64,000 bases of DNA from Clostridiales bacterium (lineage in GTDB: Bacteria > Bacillota > Clostridia > Saccharofermentanales > Saccharofermentanaceae). Both the position numbers and the translations under genes were made by a program. Below are positions 31,467 to 40,641 of this stretch, piece after piece. Where the stretch lies: contig JAFRRJ010000017.1 of assembly GCA_017428155.1 (NCBI GenBank), forward strand, positions 124,001 to 188,000, written 5' to 3'. The first letter of the stretch is position 1. Each line of letters opens with the position of its first letter. Below the pieces are notes generated by a model. The model was not told where the DNA came from, did no database searches, and worked only from the letters and a program-made list of their open reading frames with translations.

Positions 31467-31925
31467 TTACTCCTTTATGTAATCAGGATCGATCCTGACT
31501 AATTCGGTTAATGCTTTATTCCTGTAATTCAGATCATCACGGAGCGTAAAGCCCTGTGCCTCCCAGAATGCATTGCCGCCTTCGTTTTTCTTGAAAGCAA
31601 CGAGAAGGACTTTGGTAATGTCTTCTGCTTTAAGTGCATCGAGCGCCAGATTAACGAGCCTTTTGCCGATGCCGTATCTTCTGTAATCAGGTGATACGCA
31701 CGCATGCTGAATTATACCGCGTCTTCCGTCATGACCACATAATATCACACCAACTATCTTTTCACCGTCAAGAGCTACAAAAGAAGTGGTCGGATTGCGC
31801 TTAAGGTACTTTTCGATGCCTGCATAAGAATCATCCTTATCGTTAAGGCCGTTGCCGCAAAGGATCCAGAGAGCGTATGCCTGATCATAATCATCTATAT
31901 TCATTAACCTGTATGAGATATGCAT
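31467..31925 (-). CDS. GNAT N-acetyltransferase (YpeA-like), next to argH
   Basis: 152 aa single-domain acetyl-CoA-dependent N-acetyltransferase. ATG 31925 (MHISYRLMNIDDYDQ) is chosen because AGGAGG lies just upstream; a longer frame overlaps the preceding gene without a ribosome site. Acetyl-CoA loop YRRYGIGKRLV (Q/RxxGxG/A type) and the IIQHACVSPDYR strand are clear, as is GNAFWEAQGF. It resembles the YpeA group, whose substrate is unknown. Directly upstream of argH (4 bases); a role as a small N-acetylglutamate synthase is possible but unproven. Confidence 0.88.
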   Translation of the reverse strand: MHISYRLMNIDDYDQAYALWILCGNGLNDKDDSYAGIEKYLKRNPTTSFVALDGEKIVGVILCGHDGRRGIIQHACVSPDYRRYGIGKRLVNLALDALKAEDITKVLLVAFKKNEGGNAFWEAQGFTLRDDLNYRNKALTELVRIDPDYIKE

Positions 31926-31935
31926 AAAAGCCTCC

Positions 31936-32361
31936 TTAACAAACGCTGATACCCAACCATTGACACATTCCGCATCCGTAATTCTCATCCGGGCGTTTTA
32001 CAAACCCGAACTTTGTATAGAATTCTTCTTTTCCTTTTGCGGAGCAAAGACTTACCATCATCTTATAGCCGGGCTTAAGCCACCCGTTTATCATTGACAT
32101 GATCTTTTCCATGACCATTCTGCCGTATCCGTTGCCCTGGTATTCTGGCAGAACAATAATGTCAGCGATATAGACTACGTAACCATGGTCCCAAATCACA
32201 CGGCCAAGAGCAATCGGCTTGTCTTCCAGTCTTAAACAGCAGATGAATGAATTCTTAAGGCCTTCTTCGGCTTCTTCCAAAGGAAACTCAGCCCAGCAAA
32301 CGGCTTTCCTGAATCCCATATATTCTTCAGCTGTTATGTAGTCAGTAAATTTCTCATTCAT
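31936..32361 (-). CDS. GNAT N-acetyltransferase
   Basis: 141 aa single-domain acetyltransferase. YIADIIVLPEYQGNGYGRMVMEKIM is the acetyl-CoA binding strand and pyrophosphate loop (QGNGYG), and FYTKFGFVKRP the C-terminal beta hairpin. ATG 32361 has AAGGTGA five bases upstream; an in-frame GTG at 32370 lies within that site and is rejected. Substrate unknown. First gene of the GNAT-GNAT-argH unit, ten bases before the second GNAT. Not closely similar to its neighbour, so this is not a recent duplication. Confidence 0.88.
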   Translation of the reverse strand: MNEKFTDYITAEEYMGFRKAVCWAEFPLEEAEEGLKNSFICCLRLEDKPIALGRVIWDHGYVVYIADIIVLPEYQGNGYGRMVMEKIMSMINGWLKPGYKMMVSLCSAKGKEEFYTKFGFVKRPDENYGCGMCQWLGISVC

Positions 32362-32383
32362 AGTTGTCACCTTAATAATTCAT

Positions 32384-32487
32384 TTCCACAAAAGCGGCTC
32401 GAAAAAGTGTCATTTCGTGGAACTTTTGCCGTTTTTTCCACGGAACCGGCCTTTTTTGGGCCTTCTTTGTGGAACTTTTACACGCGC
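32384..32487. repeat. Two degenerate 52-bp tandem repeats, each a TTCCAC...GTGGAA dyad
   Basis: Unit 1 32384-32435, unit 2 32436-32487. Each begins TTCCAC and has GTGGAACTTTT starting exactly 33 bases in; both arms recur at a 52-base offset. By hand alignment about 27 of 52 positions agree, almost all in the arms, while the centres differ. Located between argG terminator and the GNAT-argH start. Confidence 0.75.
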
Positions 32488-32502
32488 TGCAACCTAAAAC
32501 AA

Positions 32503-32538
32503 TAAACAAAAAGGGCTGCCCCACATAAGAGCAGCCCT
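32503..32538 (-). terminator. Rho-independent terminator of argG
   Basis: On the minus strand AGGGCTGC / GCAGCCCT forms an 8-bp GC-rich stem with an 11-base loop, followed by TTTTTGTTT. It lies 21 bases after the argG stop and separates argG from the GNAT-argH unit. Confidence 0.93.
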
Positions 32539-32559
32539 CAATATTCATAATTCAAGAAA

Positions 32560-33774
32560 TCAGAGCAAACCGTTCTTCTGCTTCATCTTAGCATTAACTT
32601 TCATAGGGAGACCGAAGCAGTTGATGAATCCGCCTGCATCAGCCTGGTTGTAAACGTCGTCAGCCTCAAATGTAGCGATCTCGGGATCGTAGAGGGAGAA
32701 GGGTGATGTTGTGCCTGCGGGAGTGCAGTTGCCCTTGTAGAGCTTCATCTTAACTTCACCTGTAACAACTTCCTGAGTCTTGTCTACGAAAGCTGAAAGT
32801 GCCTCTCTAAGAGGGTGGAACCACTGACCGTAGTATACGAGTTCTGAGAACTTCTGAGCTACGAGATCCTTATAGTGGATAGTGTCACGCTCAACTGTGA
32901 GGAGCTCGAGCTCTCTGTGAGCAGCGAAAAGAAGTGTTCCGCCGGGAGTCTCATAAACGCCTCGGCTCTTCATACCAACGAGACGGTTCTCAACGATATC
33001 AGCGATACCTACGCCGTTAGCTGCAGCAACCTTGTTGCAGTATCTTAAGAGGTCAGCAGGAGAGAGCTTCTGTCCGTCAACTTCTACAGGGATACCCTTC
33101 TCGAACTTGATAGTTACATATGTGGGAGTATCAGGAGCCTTCTCAGGGCTTACCATGAGCTCCAAGATCTTATCGAGGTTAGGCTCATTAGCAGGATTCT
33201 CAAGATCCATACCCTCGTGAGAGAGGTGCCAGAGGTTCTCGTCTTTGGAATAGTTGTTTTCCTTAGTAACAGGAACGTCGATTCCACGTGCCTGAGCGTA
33301 ATCGATCTCTTCGTCACGAGACTTGATATCCCAGATTCTCCAGGGAGCTAAGATCTTCATGTCAGGATCAAGAGCCTTGATGGAAAGCTCGAATCTTACC
33401 TGGTCGTTGCCCTTACCTGTGCAGCCGTGAACGATAGTTGTGCATCCGTTAGCGTGAGCTGCCTCTACGAAGTGCTTAGCGATAACAGGACGTGCCATGG
33501 ATGTGCCGAGGAGGTATTTGCCCTCGTAAACTGCATTAGCCTTAAGAGTAGGGAAGACGAAGTCAGAAACGAATTCCTCAGAAATGTCTTCGATAATGCA
33601 CTTGATAGCGCCGCACTTAAGTGCCTTCTTCTCAAGATAGTCGTGATCAACACCAACACCGACCTCACCGCAGTAAGCGACTACTTCGCAGTCGTAATGT
33701 TCAAGGAGCCACGGGATGATGATTGAAGTATCAAGTCCGCCTGAATAAGCCAGTAAGAATTTTTCTTTTGCCAT
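32560..33774 (-). CDS. argG: Argininosuccinate synthase
   Basis: ATP-dependent ligase joining citrulline and aspartate, penultimate arginine step. 404 aa. [15 protein letters not shown] is the PP-loop ATP site; [13 protein letters not shown] and [14 protein letters not shown] bind aspartate and citrulline. GGAGGTG precedes the ATG. Promoter and ARG-box-like operator lie just upstream and a terminator follows, so it is monocistronic, separated from argH by two acetyltransferase genes. Confidence 0.98.
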   Translation of the reverse strand: MAKEKFLLAYSGGLDTSIIIPWLLEHYDCEVVAYCGEVGVGVDHDYLEKKALKCGAIKCIIEDISEEFVSDFVFPTLKANAVYEGKYLLGTSMARPVIAKHFVEAAHANGCTTIVHGCTGKGNDQVRFELSIKALDPDMKILAPWRIWDIKSRDEEIDYAQARGIDVPVTKENNYSKDENLWHLSHEGMDLENPANEPNLDKILELMVSPEKAPDTPTYVTIKFEKGIPVEVDGQKLSPADLLRYCNKVAAANGVGIADIVENRLVGMKSRGVYETPGGTLLFAAHRELELLTVERDTIHYKDLVAQKFSELVYYGQWFHPLREALSAFVDKTQEVVTGEVKMKLYKGNCTPAGTTSPFSLYDPEIATFEADDVYNQADAGGFINCFGLPMKVNAKMKQKNGLL

Positions 33775-33789
33775 AAGGCACCTCCGATT

Positions 33790-33808
33790 TATGAATATTT
33801 ATGCATAA
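33790..33808. promoter_or_regulatory. ARG-box-like operator of argG
   Basis: TATGAATATTTATGCATAA contains TGAAT-ATTT-ATGCA, one base off the ArgR/AhrC consensus TGAAT-wwww-ATTCA, and is a near palindrome. It lies about 15-30 bases downstream of the predicted argG start and just upstream of the ribosome site, a position where a bound repressor would block transcription. Confidence 0.7.
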
Positions 33809-33827
33809 CTTTGTATAAACTTCGCAT

Positions 33828-33856
33828 ATCATACACTTGGTTCGCATACAAGTCAA
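33828..33856 (-). promoter_or_regulatory. Sigma-A promoter of argG
   Basis: Minus strand TTGACT (33856-33851), 17 bases, TATGAT (33833-33828): five of six consensus bases in each box and ideal spacing. A direct repeat TTCGCATA (plus strand 33821-33828 and 33841-33848, exactly 20 bp apart) overlaps the -10 region and spacer. Confidence 0.85.
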
Positions 33857-33940
33857 CACCAAGATTTTAAATACGCACCCTTATAAAAACAAGTAAGAAA
33901 AATGCTTTATTTTTTTGTGCATGTTTTTATAGATATCATT

Positions 33941-33969
33941 TTGTAAAAGTTTGCGGTTATGTATACAAT
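33941..33969 (+). promoter_or_regulatory. Promoter of the class IV aminotransferase gene
   Basis: TTGTAA (33941-33946), 17 bases, TACAAT (33964-33969). Good spacing and one to two mismatches per box; 51 bases ahead of the ATG at 34021, divergent from the argG promoter. Confidence 0.65.
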
Positions 33970-34020
33970 CTATGTGGCATTATATGCCTTGAATAAACCC
34001 CAAGGGAGATTTTTGATCTG

Positions 34021-34884
34021 ATGGCTTATCCGTTGATGGAACATCTTACCGGTAACGGTTTTCTTTATTGCGGCAAATATTACAGGGTAAGCTCGGAATT
34101 GACTGAATCTCTTCAAAGACCCGTAGATATTAAGATTTATTATGAGACTGTCCGTGTTAAGGACGGTGTCCTTTTATTTTTTGAAGACCATCTTGCAAGG
34201 CTTGTTAAGTCCGTTAAAGGACTTGAGAATTTCCCCGTGGACACTGCCGGGATCTTGTCTGAAGCCTACAGTCTTATCGATATGGACGGTGTTACAGACG
34301 GTTCTATCAGGATAGTTCTTACTAAAGAGAGCCTTCTTATACATCAGGCGGATATTACTTTGCCTTCAGAAGAACTTTTCGAGCAGGGAATAAATACAAG
34401 TCTTTTAAACTGGGAAAGACAGACACCTAATCTTAAGATATTCAGGGGCGATTATAAGACGAAGGTCAATGAGAAGTTCAGGGAAGCAAATTCCCACGGA
34501 CTTCCTTTCGAGCTTGTGTTAAGCGATAACGACGGCAGATTGTACGAGGGTTCAATGTCCAACCTTTTCGTTATCAGAGACGGTCAGGTATATTCAGCTC
34601 CCGATGAGAAGATCCTTATCGGTATTACGAGAAAGAGAGTAATGGAGGCTTTGAAGCGCTCCGGACTTGAACTTCAGACCGGTACTTTCAGGCCGGAAGA
34701 GCTTGACCCGGCTAATGATGCTGTCTTTGTCAGCAGCACGCCTTTTGACATCCTGCCGGTAAGATATATCGATGATTATGAATTCAGATCTTCAGATAAT
34801 GAAATACTTAAGATGATATCTAAGATGTACAGGGAATATACATCTGAATATATTGACGCTGCTAAGCGTGCTTTGAACGGATAA
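34021..34884 (+). CDS. Class IV PLP aminotransferase (D-alanine/branched-chain type)
   Basis: 287 aa fold-type IV PLP enzyme. YETVRVKDGVLLFFEDHLARL is the substrate-side N-terminal motif with the conserved Arg; GDYKTKVNEKF carries the PLP Lys; ELVLSDNDGRLYEGSMSNLFVI and ITRKRVMEAL are the family signature. It could be a D-amino-acid or branched-chain aminotransferase or an aminodeoxychorismate lyase; the sequence alone does not settle this. GGGAG lies 12 bases before ATG; the nearer in-frame TTG is blocked by a TGA. htpG follows after 19 bases. Confidence 0.88.
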   Translation: MAYPLMEHLTGNGFLYCGKYYRVSSELTESLQRPVDIKIYYETVRVKDGVLLFFEDHLARLVKSVKGLENFPVDTAGILSEAYSLIDMDGVTDGSIRIVLTKESLLIHQADITLPSEELFEQGINTSLLNWERQTPNLKIFRGDYKTKVNEKFREANSHGLPFELVLSDNDGRLYEGSMSNLFVIRDGQVYSAPDEKILIGITRKRVMEALKRSGLELQTGTFRPEELDPANDAVFVSSTPFDILPVRYIDDYEFRSSDNEILKMISKMYREYTSEYIDAAKRALNG

Positions 34885-34903
34885 TAATTTGGAGGTGGTA
34901 TAA

Positions 34904-36832
34904 ATGGAGGCTAAATCAGGAAAGATTTCGGTAACTACCGAGAATATTTTTCCGGTTATCAGACAATGGCTCTATGAAGACAAGGATATCTTCGTAAGAG
35001 AATTAGTATCTAACTGCGCGGACGCAATAGCTAAGCACAGAAGGCTCGTTGAACTCGGCAAGGCTGAGAAGGAGCCGGATAATGCTGAATATGCTATAAG
35101 AGTTGTTTATGATGACGATAACAAGACATTGTCTTTTGAGGATAACGGAATCGGTATGACTGAGCATGAGGTTGAGAAATACATCAACCAGATCGCGTTC
35201 TCCGGCGCTCTTGATTTCGTTACTAAATATCAGCAGGAATCAACTGATAAGACCGGCATCATCGGCCACTTCGGTCTTGGTTTTTATTCAGCTTTCATGG
35301 TTGCAGATGAGGTAACGATCAACACCAAGAGTTTCATTGAAGATTCAGAGCCTGTCATCTGGAAGTCCAATGACGGTATGGATTTTGAGATCCTTCCTTC
35401 GGACAAGAAAGACAGGGGTACGGTAATCACATTAAAGCTTTCCGAAGACGCGATAAAGATCTTCGATTCTGCGACTCTCCGTATGACTATTCGAAAATAT
35501 TGCTACTTTGCACCCGCTGATATCTATTTTGTAGACGTTAAGTCTGACAGGCTCCATGAGGAGAATGAGAACAAGCGCAGGAAAGAAGCAGAAGAAAAGG
35601 GCGAGACTTACACACCTTCGCCGGTATCTTATGTTCCCGTCAATAACAAGTCACCTCTCTGGACCAAGAAGCCTTCAGAGTGCACTGAGTCTGAATATAA
35701 GCAGTTCTATCACTCGGTATTTAATGACGGCAGGGATCCTTTGTTCTGGATCCACCTTAATATGGATTATCCCTTCACATTGCAGGGTATCCTTTATTTC
35801 CCCAAGACAGATAATATCTACCAGTCTCTTGAGGGCAGGATCAAGATCTATAACCACCAGATATTCGTGGCAGATAATATTGAAGAGATCATTCCCGATT
35901 TCCTGTTCCTGCTTCAGGGATGCCTTGACTGCTCTGATCTTCCGCTCAACGTCTCACGTTCTGCATTGCAGCAGGATGAATATGTAAAGAAGCTTTCCGG
36001 TCACATCATCAAGAAAGTATCCGATAAGCTTAATGACCTCTTCAAGAAGCAGAGGGAAGACTTCGAGAAATACTGGTCTGATATATCCGTATTTGTTAAG
36101 TACGGCATGATGAAGGAAGAGAAATTCTATGAGAAGGTTGAAGGAATCTGCCTGTTTAAGACAGTTGACGGTGCTTTCAAGACCATCGAGGAACTTACAG
36201 CAGAAGATAAGAAGACTATCAGATATACAACAGATCCCAAGGCTCAGGCTGCATATGTTGAGATGAGCAGGAACGACGGTTATGAAGTAGTCGTCATGAA
36301 TGAGGAGATCGACAATAACTTCATGTCCTACATGGAAATGAAGAAGCCTGATTATAAGTTCAAGAGAGTCGACTCTGAGCTTTCCGGCAAGGAATCTGAT
36401 GAAGATACAAAGAATAAGCTCAAGGAATTCTTCAGAAGTGCTGTAGGAGATGACAAGCTCATCGTTTTCGCGCAGGAGATGGGAAAAGAAAACCTGCCTG
36501 CTCTTATCCGCGAAGCAGAGCACAACAGAAGAATGAAGGAAATGCGTGAGCAGTATGAGAGAATGATGTCATCTATGGACTCAATGACAGAAGAAAAGCT
36601 TGCTGACATGTTCCCTGAGACTGAAGAGCTCGTCGTTAACACCGACAGCCCTCTCATTACAAAGCTCCAGGCCCTTGAATCCATGGGAACAAAGAAAGAA
36701 GAAGCTGACCGTCTGGCGCAGCATATCTACGACCAGGCAAAGCTTGCACATGGATCTCTTGACAGCGCAGGTCTTGAGAGATTCCTTAAGTTCAACACTG
36801 AACTGCTCTCAAAGAGCGCTGAAAATCTGTAA
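34904..36832 (+). CDS. htpG: Molecular chaperone HtpG (Hsp90)
   Basis: ATP-dependent dimeric cytoplasmic chaperone, 642 aa, normal length. The GHKL ATPase domain shows LVSNCADAIAKH, DNGIGMT and GHFGLGFYSAFMVA; the middle domain contains PLNVSRSALQQDEYVKKL with the catalytic-loop Arg. GGAGGTGG precedes ATG. No CIRCE element is visible upstream, so it is not obviously in the HrcA regulon. Between the aminotransferase gene and purL in a same-strand run with 19- and 23-base gaps. Confidence 0.97.
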   Translation: MEAKSGKISVTTENIFPVIRQWLYEDKDIFVRELVSNCADAIAKHRRLVELGKAEKEPDNAEYAIRVVYDDDNKTLSFEDNGIGMTEHEVEKYINQIAFSGALDFVTKYQQESTDKTGIIGHFGLGFYSAFMVADEVTINTKSFIEDSEPVIWKSNDGMDFEILPSDKKDRGTVITLKLSEDAIKIFDSATLRMTIRKYCYFAPADIYFVDVKSDRLHEENENKRRKEAEEKGETYTPSPVSYVPVNNKSPLWTKKPSECTESEYKQFYHSVFNDGRDPLFWIHLNMDYPFTLQGILYFPKTDNIYQSLEGRIKIYNHQIFVADNIEEIIPDFLFLLQGCLDCSDLPLNVSRSALQQDEYVKKLSGHIIKKVSDKLNDLFKKQREDFEKYWSDISVFVKYGMMKEEKFYEKVEGICLFKTVDGAFKTIEELTAEDKKTIRYTTDPKAQAAYVEMSRNDGYEVVVMNEEIDNNFMSYMEMKKPDYKFKRVDSELSGKESDEDTKNKLKEFFRSAVGDDKLIVFAQEMGKENLPALIREAEHNRRMKEMREQYERMMSSMDSMTEEKLADMFPETEELVVNTDSPLITKLQALESMGTKKEEADRLAQHIYDQAKLAHGSLDSAGLERFLKFNTELLSKSAENL

Positions 36833-36855
36833 TATATTTCACAAGGAGAAACCTT

Positions 36856-39800
36856 ATGAACGAGAATGATGTAAGACGTGTACTGTCAGAGAAGAAAGAA
36901 GGCTTTAATGTCGAAGCAGGCGGAATCCTTCATGACGTAAAGTACGATCTCAATGTATCAGGTATTGATAAAGTAAGAGTTATCAACCGTTACGACGTAT
37001 CAGGCGTTACTGATGAGGAATTCGAGAATTCCAAGCCTGTTGTATTCAGCGAACCGCCGGTAGATATCCTCTACGATGAGACTGTTGACCTTAGTGATGC
37101 AGCTTATGTTCTCATCATCGAATCCCTGCCGGGTCAGTATGACCAGAGAGCGGATTCTGCTGCACAGTGTATCCAGTTCATGACTGCAAAGGAAAGACCT
37201 ATCGTTAAGTGCGCAAGGATCATTGCTTTCTACGGTGCAGTTTCTGATGAAGAGAAAGAGAAGATCAAGAGCTATCTGATCAACCCGGTTGAGGCCAGAG
37301 AAGCTTCTGCAGAAAAGCCTGAAACACTCGTTGATAAGTATGATATCCCGACTAAGGTCCTTGATGTTGAAGGATTTACGGGAATGTCCGATGATGACCT
37401 TCAGGCGCTCAGAAAAAATATGGGTCTTGCAATGAGTTTTGCAGATATAAAGTTCGTTCAGGATTTCTTCAAGGAACAGGGAAGAGAACCTACTGTTACA
37501 GAGATCCGCGTTCTTGATACATACTGGTCTGACCACTGCCGTCACACCACATTCTTAACCAACCTTACAGATATCAGATTTAACGGTGACGATGAGCTCA
37601 CTGAAGAGATAAAAGAGACTTACAAGAGCTATCTTTCAGACAGGGAAGAAGTTTATGGCGACAGGATTTCCAAAAAGCCTGTCTGCCTTATGGATATTGC
37701 TACTCTTGCAGGAAAGAAGCTTAAGAAAGACGGAAAACTCGCTGATCTTGACGAGTCTGAAGAGATCAACGCTTGTTCAATTAAGATCCAGATCGAAGTT
37801 GACGGCAAGCCTGAAGATTATATCTTCATGTTCAAGAATGAGACTCATAACCATCCTACTGAGATCGAACCTTTCGGTGGTGCAGCAACATGTCTTGGCG
37901 GCGCCATCCGTGACCCTCTCTCCGGCAGATCTTATGTATATCAGGCCATGCGTGTTACAGGTGCCGGTGATCCTACTGTACCTGTCGAACTTACACTTAA
38001 GGGTAAACTCTCACAGAAGAAACTCTGCCGCACTGCTGCTGCAGGATATTCTTCATACGGTAACCAGATCGGCCTTGCAACAGGTCTTGTTGATGAAGTT
38101 TACCATCCCGGTTATATTGCAAAGAGAATGGAGATCGGTGCTGTCGTAGGTGCAGCTCCTGCTTCAAATATCGTTAGAGAAAGACCTCAGGCAGGCGACA
38201 TCGTTGTTCTCCTTGGTGGAAGAACAGGACGTGACGGTATCGGCGGTGCTACAGGTTCATCCAAGGCACACGATACACAGTCCGTTGTTACATGCGGTTC
38301 TGAGGTTCAGAAGGGTAATCCTCCGACAGAAAGAAAGCTCCAGAGACTTTTCAGAGATCCTGAAGTTACAAAGCTCATCATCAGATGTAATGACTTCGGT
38401 GCAGGCGGCGTATCAGTTGCTATCGGTGAGCTCGCAGCAGGTCTTAAGATCAATCTTGATGCAGTTCCGAAGAAGTACGACGGCCTTGACGGTACGGAGA
38501 TCGCTATCTCAGAGTCACAGGAGAGAATGGCTGTTGTCGTTCATCCTGCTGATCTTGATAAGTTCATGGCAGCTTCAGCTAAGGAAAACCTTGAAGCTAC
38601 AGTAGTTGCAGAGGTTACAGAAGAACCCGTCATGAAGATGGTCTGGAACGGCAATACGATCGTAAACCTTCCCAGAAGCTTCATCGATACAAACGGTGCT
38701 GCACAGTATGCAGAAGCTGACTGCGCATCCCACGGCGAAGGCGCATATCTTGATGAACCTGCCAACGGCTTTGTCGCAGGAAACTTTGCAGACAGCCTTA
38801 AGGGAACACTTAATTCACTTGATGGTGCATCCCGAAAGGGTCTTATCCAGAGATTCGACTCCTCGATCGGTGCTGCAACTGTTGTATGGCCTTACGGCGG
38901 TAAGATGCAGAATTCACCTGAGGAAGGTATGGCTGCAAAGATTCCTTTAGATCACGGCACGACTCACGACTGCTCGGTAATGACATACGGATTTGATCCT
39001 TTCTATACAGAGTGGAGCCCTTATGCCGGTGCTTATAACTCAGTTGTAGAGTCTTTGCTCAAGCTCCTTGCTATGGGTGTTGATCCTTTGAAGGCAAGAC
39101 TCACATTCCAGGAATACTTTGAAAGAATGACAAGTTCCGAATCATGGGGCAAGCCTCTTGCAGCACTTCTCGGTGCTTATAAGGCACAGCTCGATTTCGG
39201 TACTGCAGCTATCGGCGGTAAGGACTCTATGTCCGGTACATTTAATGATATCCACGTACCTCCGACGCTCGTAAGTTTTGCTGTCGGCATGACTACAACT
39301 GATAAAGTCATTACTGCAACACTTACAGGAAAGGGTCAGAAGCTCTATCTCATCAAGTGTGCAAGAGACGGCAAGGGTTCTTACAAGAAAGATCATGTTT
39401 TAAGAGTCATCAAGGCAGTTAAGGAACTGATCGACCGCGGTGAGATCAAGAATGCTGCAGTTGTTAAGAGCGCCGGTGTTGCAGCAAGAGTTGCCCAGAT
39501 GTGCTTCGGTAACATGCTCGGATTCGATTTCTCCGATAAGCTTTCAGAGGCTGATCTCTTCTCCAAGACATTAGGATCCATCATCGTAGCAATTCCTGCT
39601 GACGGAAACGCTGTCGACAAGGTAGAGATGGCAGGCGGTAAGTTCTTAGGAACAACTAATGATACAGGTGACTTTACATATGCCGGTGCTGTCCTTTCAG
39701 GCAAGGATGCGATCGAAGCTTACGAAGGCAAGCTCGAGAGGATCTTCCCGACATCAGCTAAATCTGCTGACATGCCTTTTGCTATCGATGTCTACACGGC

Positions 39801-40641
39801 AGGTGAGCCTAAGAAGGCTGCTCCGGGCGTTTTGAAGGGCGCTAAGCCTAAGGTAATCATCCCTGTATTCCCGGGCAACAACTGCGAGATCGACTCAGCA
39901 AGAGCTTTCGAGAGAGCAGGCGCTGATGCAGAAGTATTCGTTATCAGGAACAGAAACCAGAATGATATCAACGAATCATTTGCAGAGCTCGCTACCAAGA
40001 TCCGTGAAGCAAACATCATGATGATCCCCGGCGGCTTCTCTGCAGGTGACGAGCCTGAGGGTTCCGGTAAGTTCATTACTGCATCTCTCAGGAACAGCGG
40101 TATTGCTGATGCCATTTCCGACCTTCTCGAAACCCGAGACGGCCTGATGCTCGGTATCTGCAACGGATTCCAGGCTTTGATCAAGTTAGGACTTGTTCCT
40201 TTCGGAAAGATCTGCGATATGACACCTGAGAGCCCTACGCTCACATTCAATAATATCGGCAGACATCAGAACAAGTATGCAAGAACAAAGATCATGACAA
40301 ACAAGAGCCCCTGGCTTGCTCTTACAGAACCCGGTGAGATCTACGAGATACCAATCTCCCACGGTGAAGGTAAGTTTGCCGCATCTGAAGAGCTCGTAAG
40401 AAAGCTTGCTGCAAACGGCCAGATCGCAACATGCTACGTTGATCTTGACGGCAACTATGCTTCTGATACAGAGTTCAACCCCAACGGTTCCATCTGTGCT
40501 ATCGAAGGTATCCTTTCACCTGACGGAAGAGTATTGGGTAAGATGGGTCATACCGAAAGATATGAATCAGACCTTACTAAGAATATTCCGGGCAACAAAT
40601 ACCAGAAGATCTTTGAATCAGGCGTAGCTTATTTCCTGTAA
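36856..40641 (+). CDS. purL: Phosphoribosylformylglycinamidine synthase, single-chain
   Basis: Fourth step of purine synthesis: converts FGAR to FGAM using glutamine and ATP. 1261 aa, the large fused type with both synthetase and glutaminase parts. TYWSDHCRHTTF and FKNETHNHPTEIEPFGGAATC are the FGAM synthetase substrate and ATP motifs. The C-terminal class I glutaminase has MLGICNGFQAL with nucleophile Cys1102 and SHGEGKF with the catalytic His/Glu. This form works without separate PurS/PurQ. AAGGAG ribosome site; its stop overlaps the rsmA start. Confidence 0.98.
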   Translation: MNENDVRRVLSEKKEGFNVEAGGILHDVKYDLNVSGIDKVRVINRYDVSGVTDEEFENSKPVVFSEPPVDILYDETVDLSDAAYVLIIESLPGQYDQRADSAAQCIQFMTAKERPIVKCARIIAFYGAVSDEEKEKIKSYLINPVEAREASAEKPETLVDKYDIPTKVLDVEGFTGMSDDDLQALRKNMGLAMSFADIKFVQDFFKEQGREPTVTEIRVLDTYWSDHCRHTTFLTNLTDIRFNGDDELTEEIKETYKSYLSDREEVYGDRISKKPVCLMDIATLAGKKLKKDGKLADLDESEEINACSIKIQIEVDGKPEDYIFMFKNETHNHPTEIEPFGGAATCLGGAIRDPLSGRSYVYQAMRVTGAGDPTVPVELTLKGKLSQKKLCRTAAAGYSSYGNQIGLATGLVDEVYHPGYIAKRMEIGAVVGAAPASNIVRERPQAGDIVVLLGGRTGRDGIGGATGSSKAHDTQSVVTCGSEVQKGNPPTERKLQRLFRDPEVTKLIIRCNDFGAGGVSVAIGELAAGLKINLDAVPKKYDGLDGTEIAISESQERMAVVVHPADLDKFMAASAKENLEATVVAEVTEEPVMKMVWNGNTIVNLPRSFIDTNGAAQYAEADCASHGEGAYLDEPANGFVAGNFADSLKGTLNSLDGASRKGLIQRFDSSIGAATVVWPYGGKMQNSPEEGMAAKIPLDHGTTHDCSVMTYGFDPFYTEWSPYAGAYNSVVESLLKLLAMGVDPLKARLTFQEYFERMTSSESWGKPLAALLGAYKAQLDFGTAAIGGKDSMSGTFNDIHVPPTLVSFAVGMTTTDKVITATLTGKGQKLYLIKCARDGKGSYKKDHVLRVIKAVKELIDRGEIKNAAVVKSAGVAARVAQMCFGNMLGFDFSDKLSEADLFSKTLGSIIVAIPADGNAVDKVEMAGGKFLGTTNDTGDFTYAGAVLSGKDAIEAYEGKLERIFPTSAKSADMPFAIDVYTAGEPKKAAPGVLKGAKPKVIIPVFPGNNCEIDSARAFERAGADAEVFVIRNRNQNDINESFAELATKIREANIMMIPGGFSAGDEPEGSGKFITASLRNSGIADAISDLLETRDGLMLGICNGFQALIKLGLVPFGKICDMTPESPTLTFNNIGRHQNKYARTKIMTNKSPWLALTEPGEIYEIPISHGEGKFAASEELVRKLAANGQIATCYVDLDGNYASDTEFNPNGSICAIEGILSPDGRVLGKMGHTERYESDLTKNIPGNKYQKIFESGVAYFL

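Noticed and set aside
35954..36523. 189-aa ORF opposite htpG
   Set aside because: Shadow of the htpG frame; Leu/Cys/Phe-rich translation without domain.
37000..37545. 181-aa ORF opposite purL
   Set aside because: Antisense to the conserved N-terminal part of PurL; no ribosome site.
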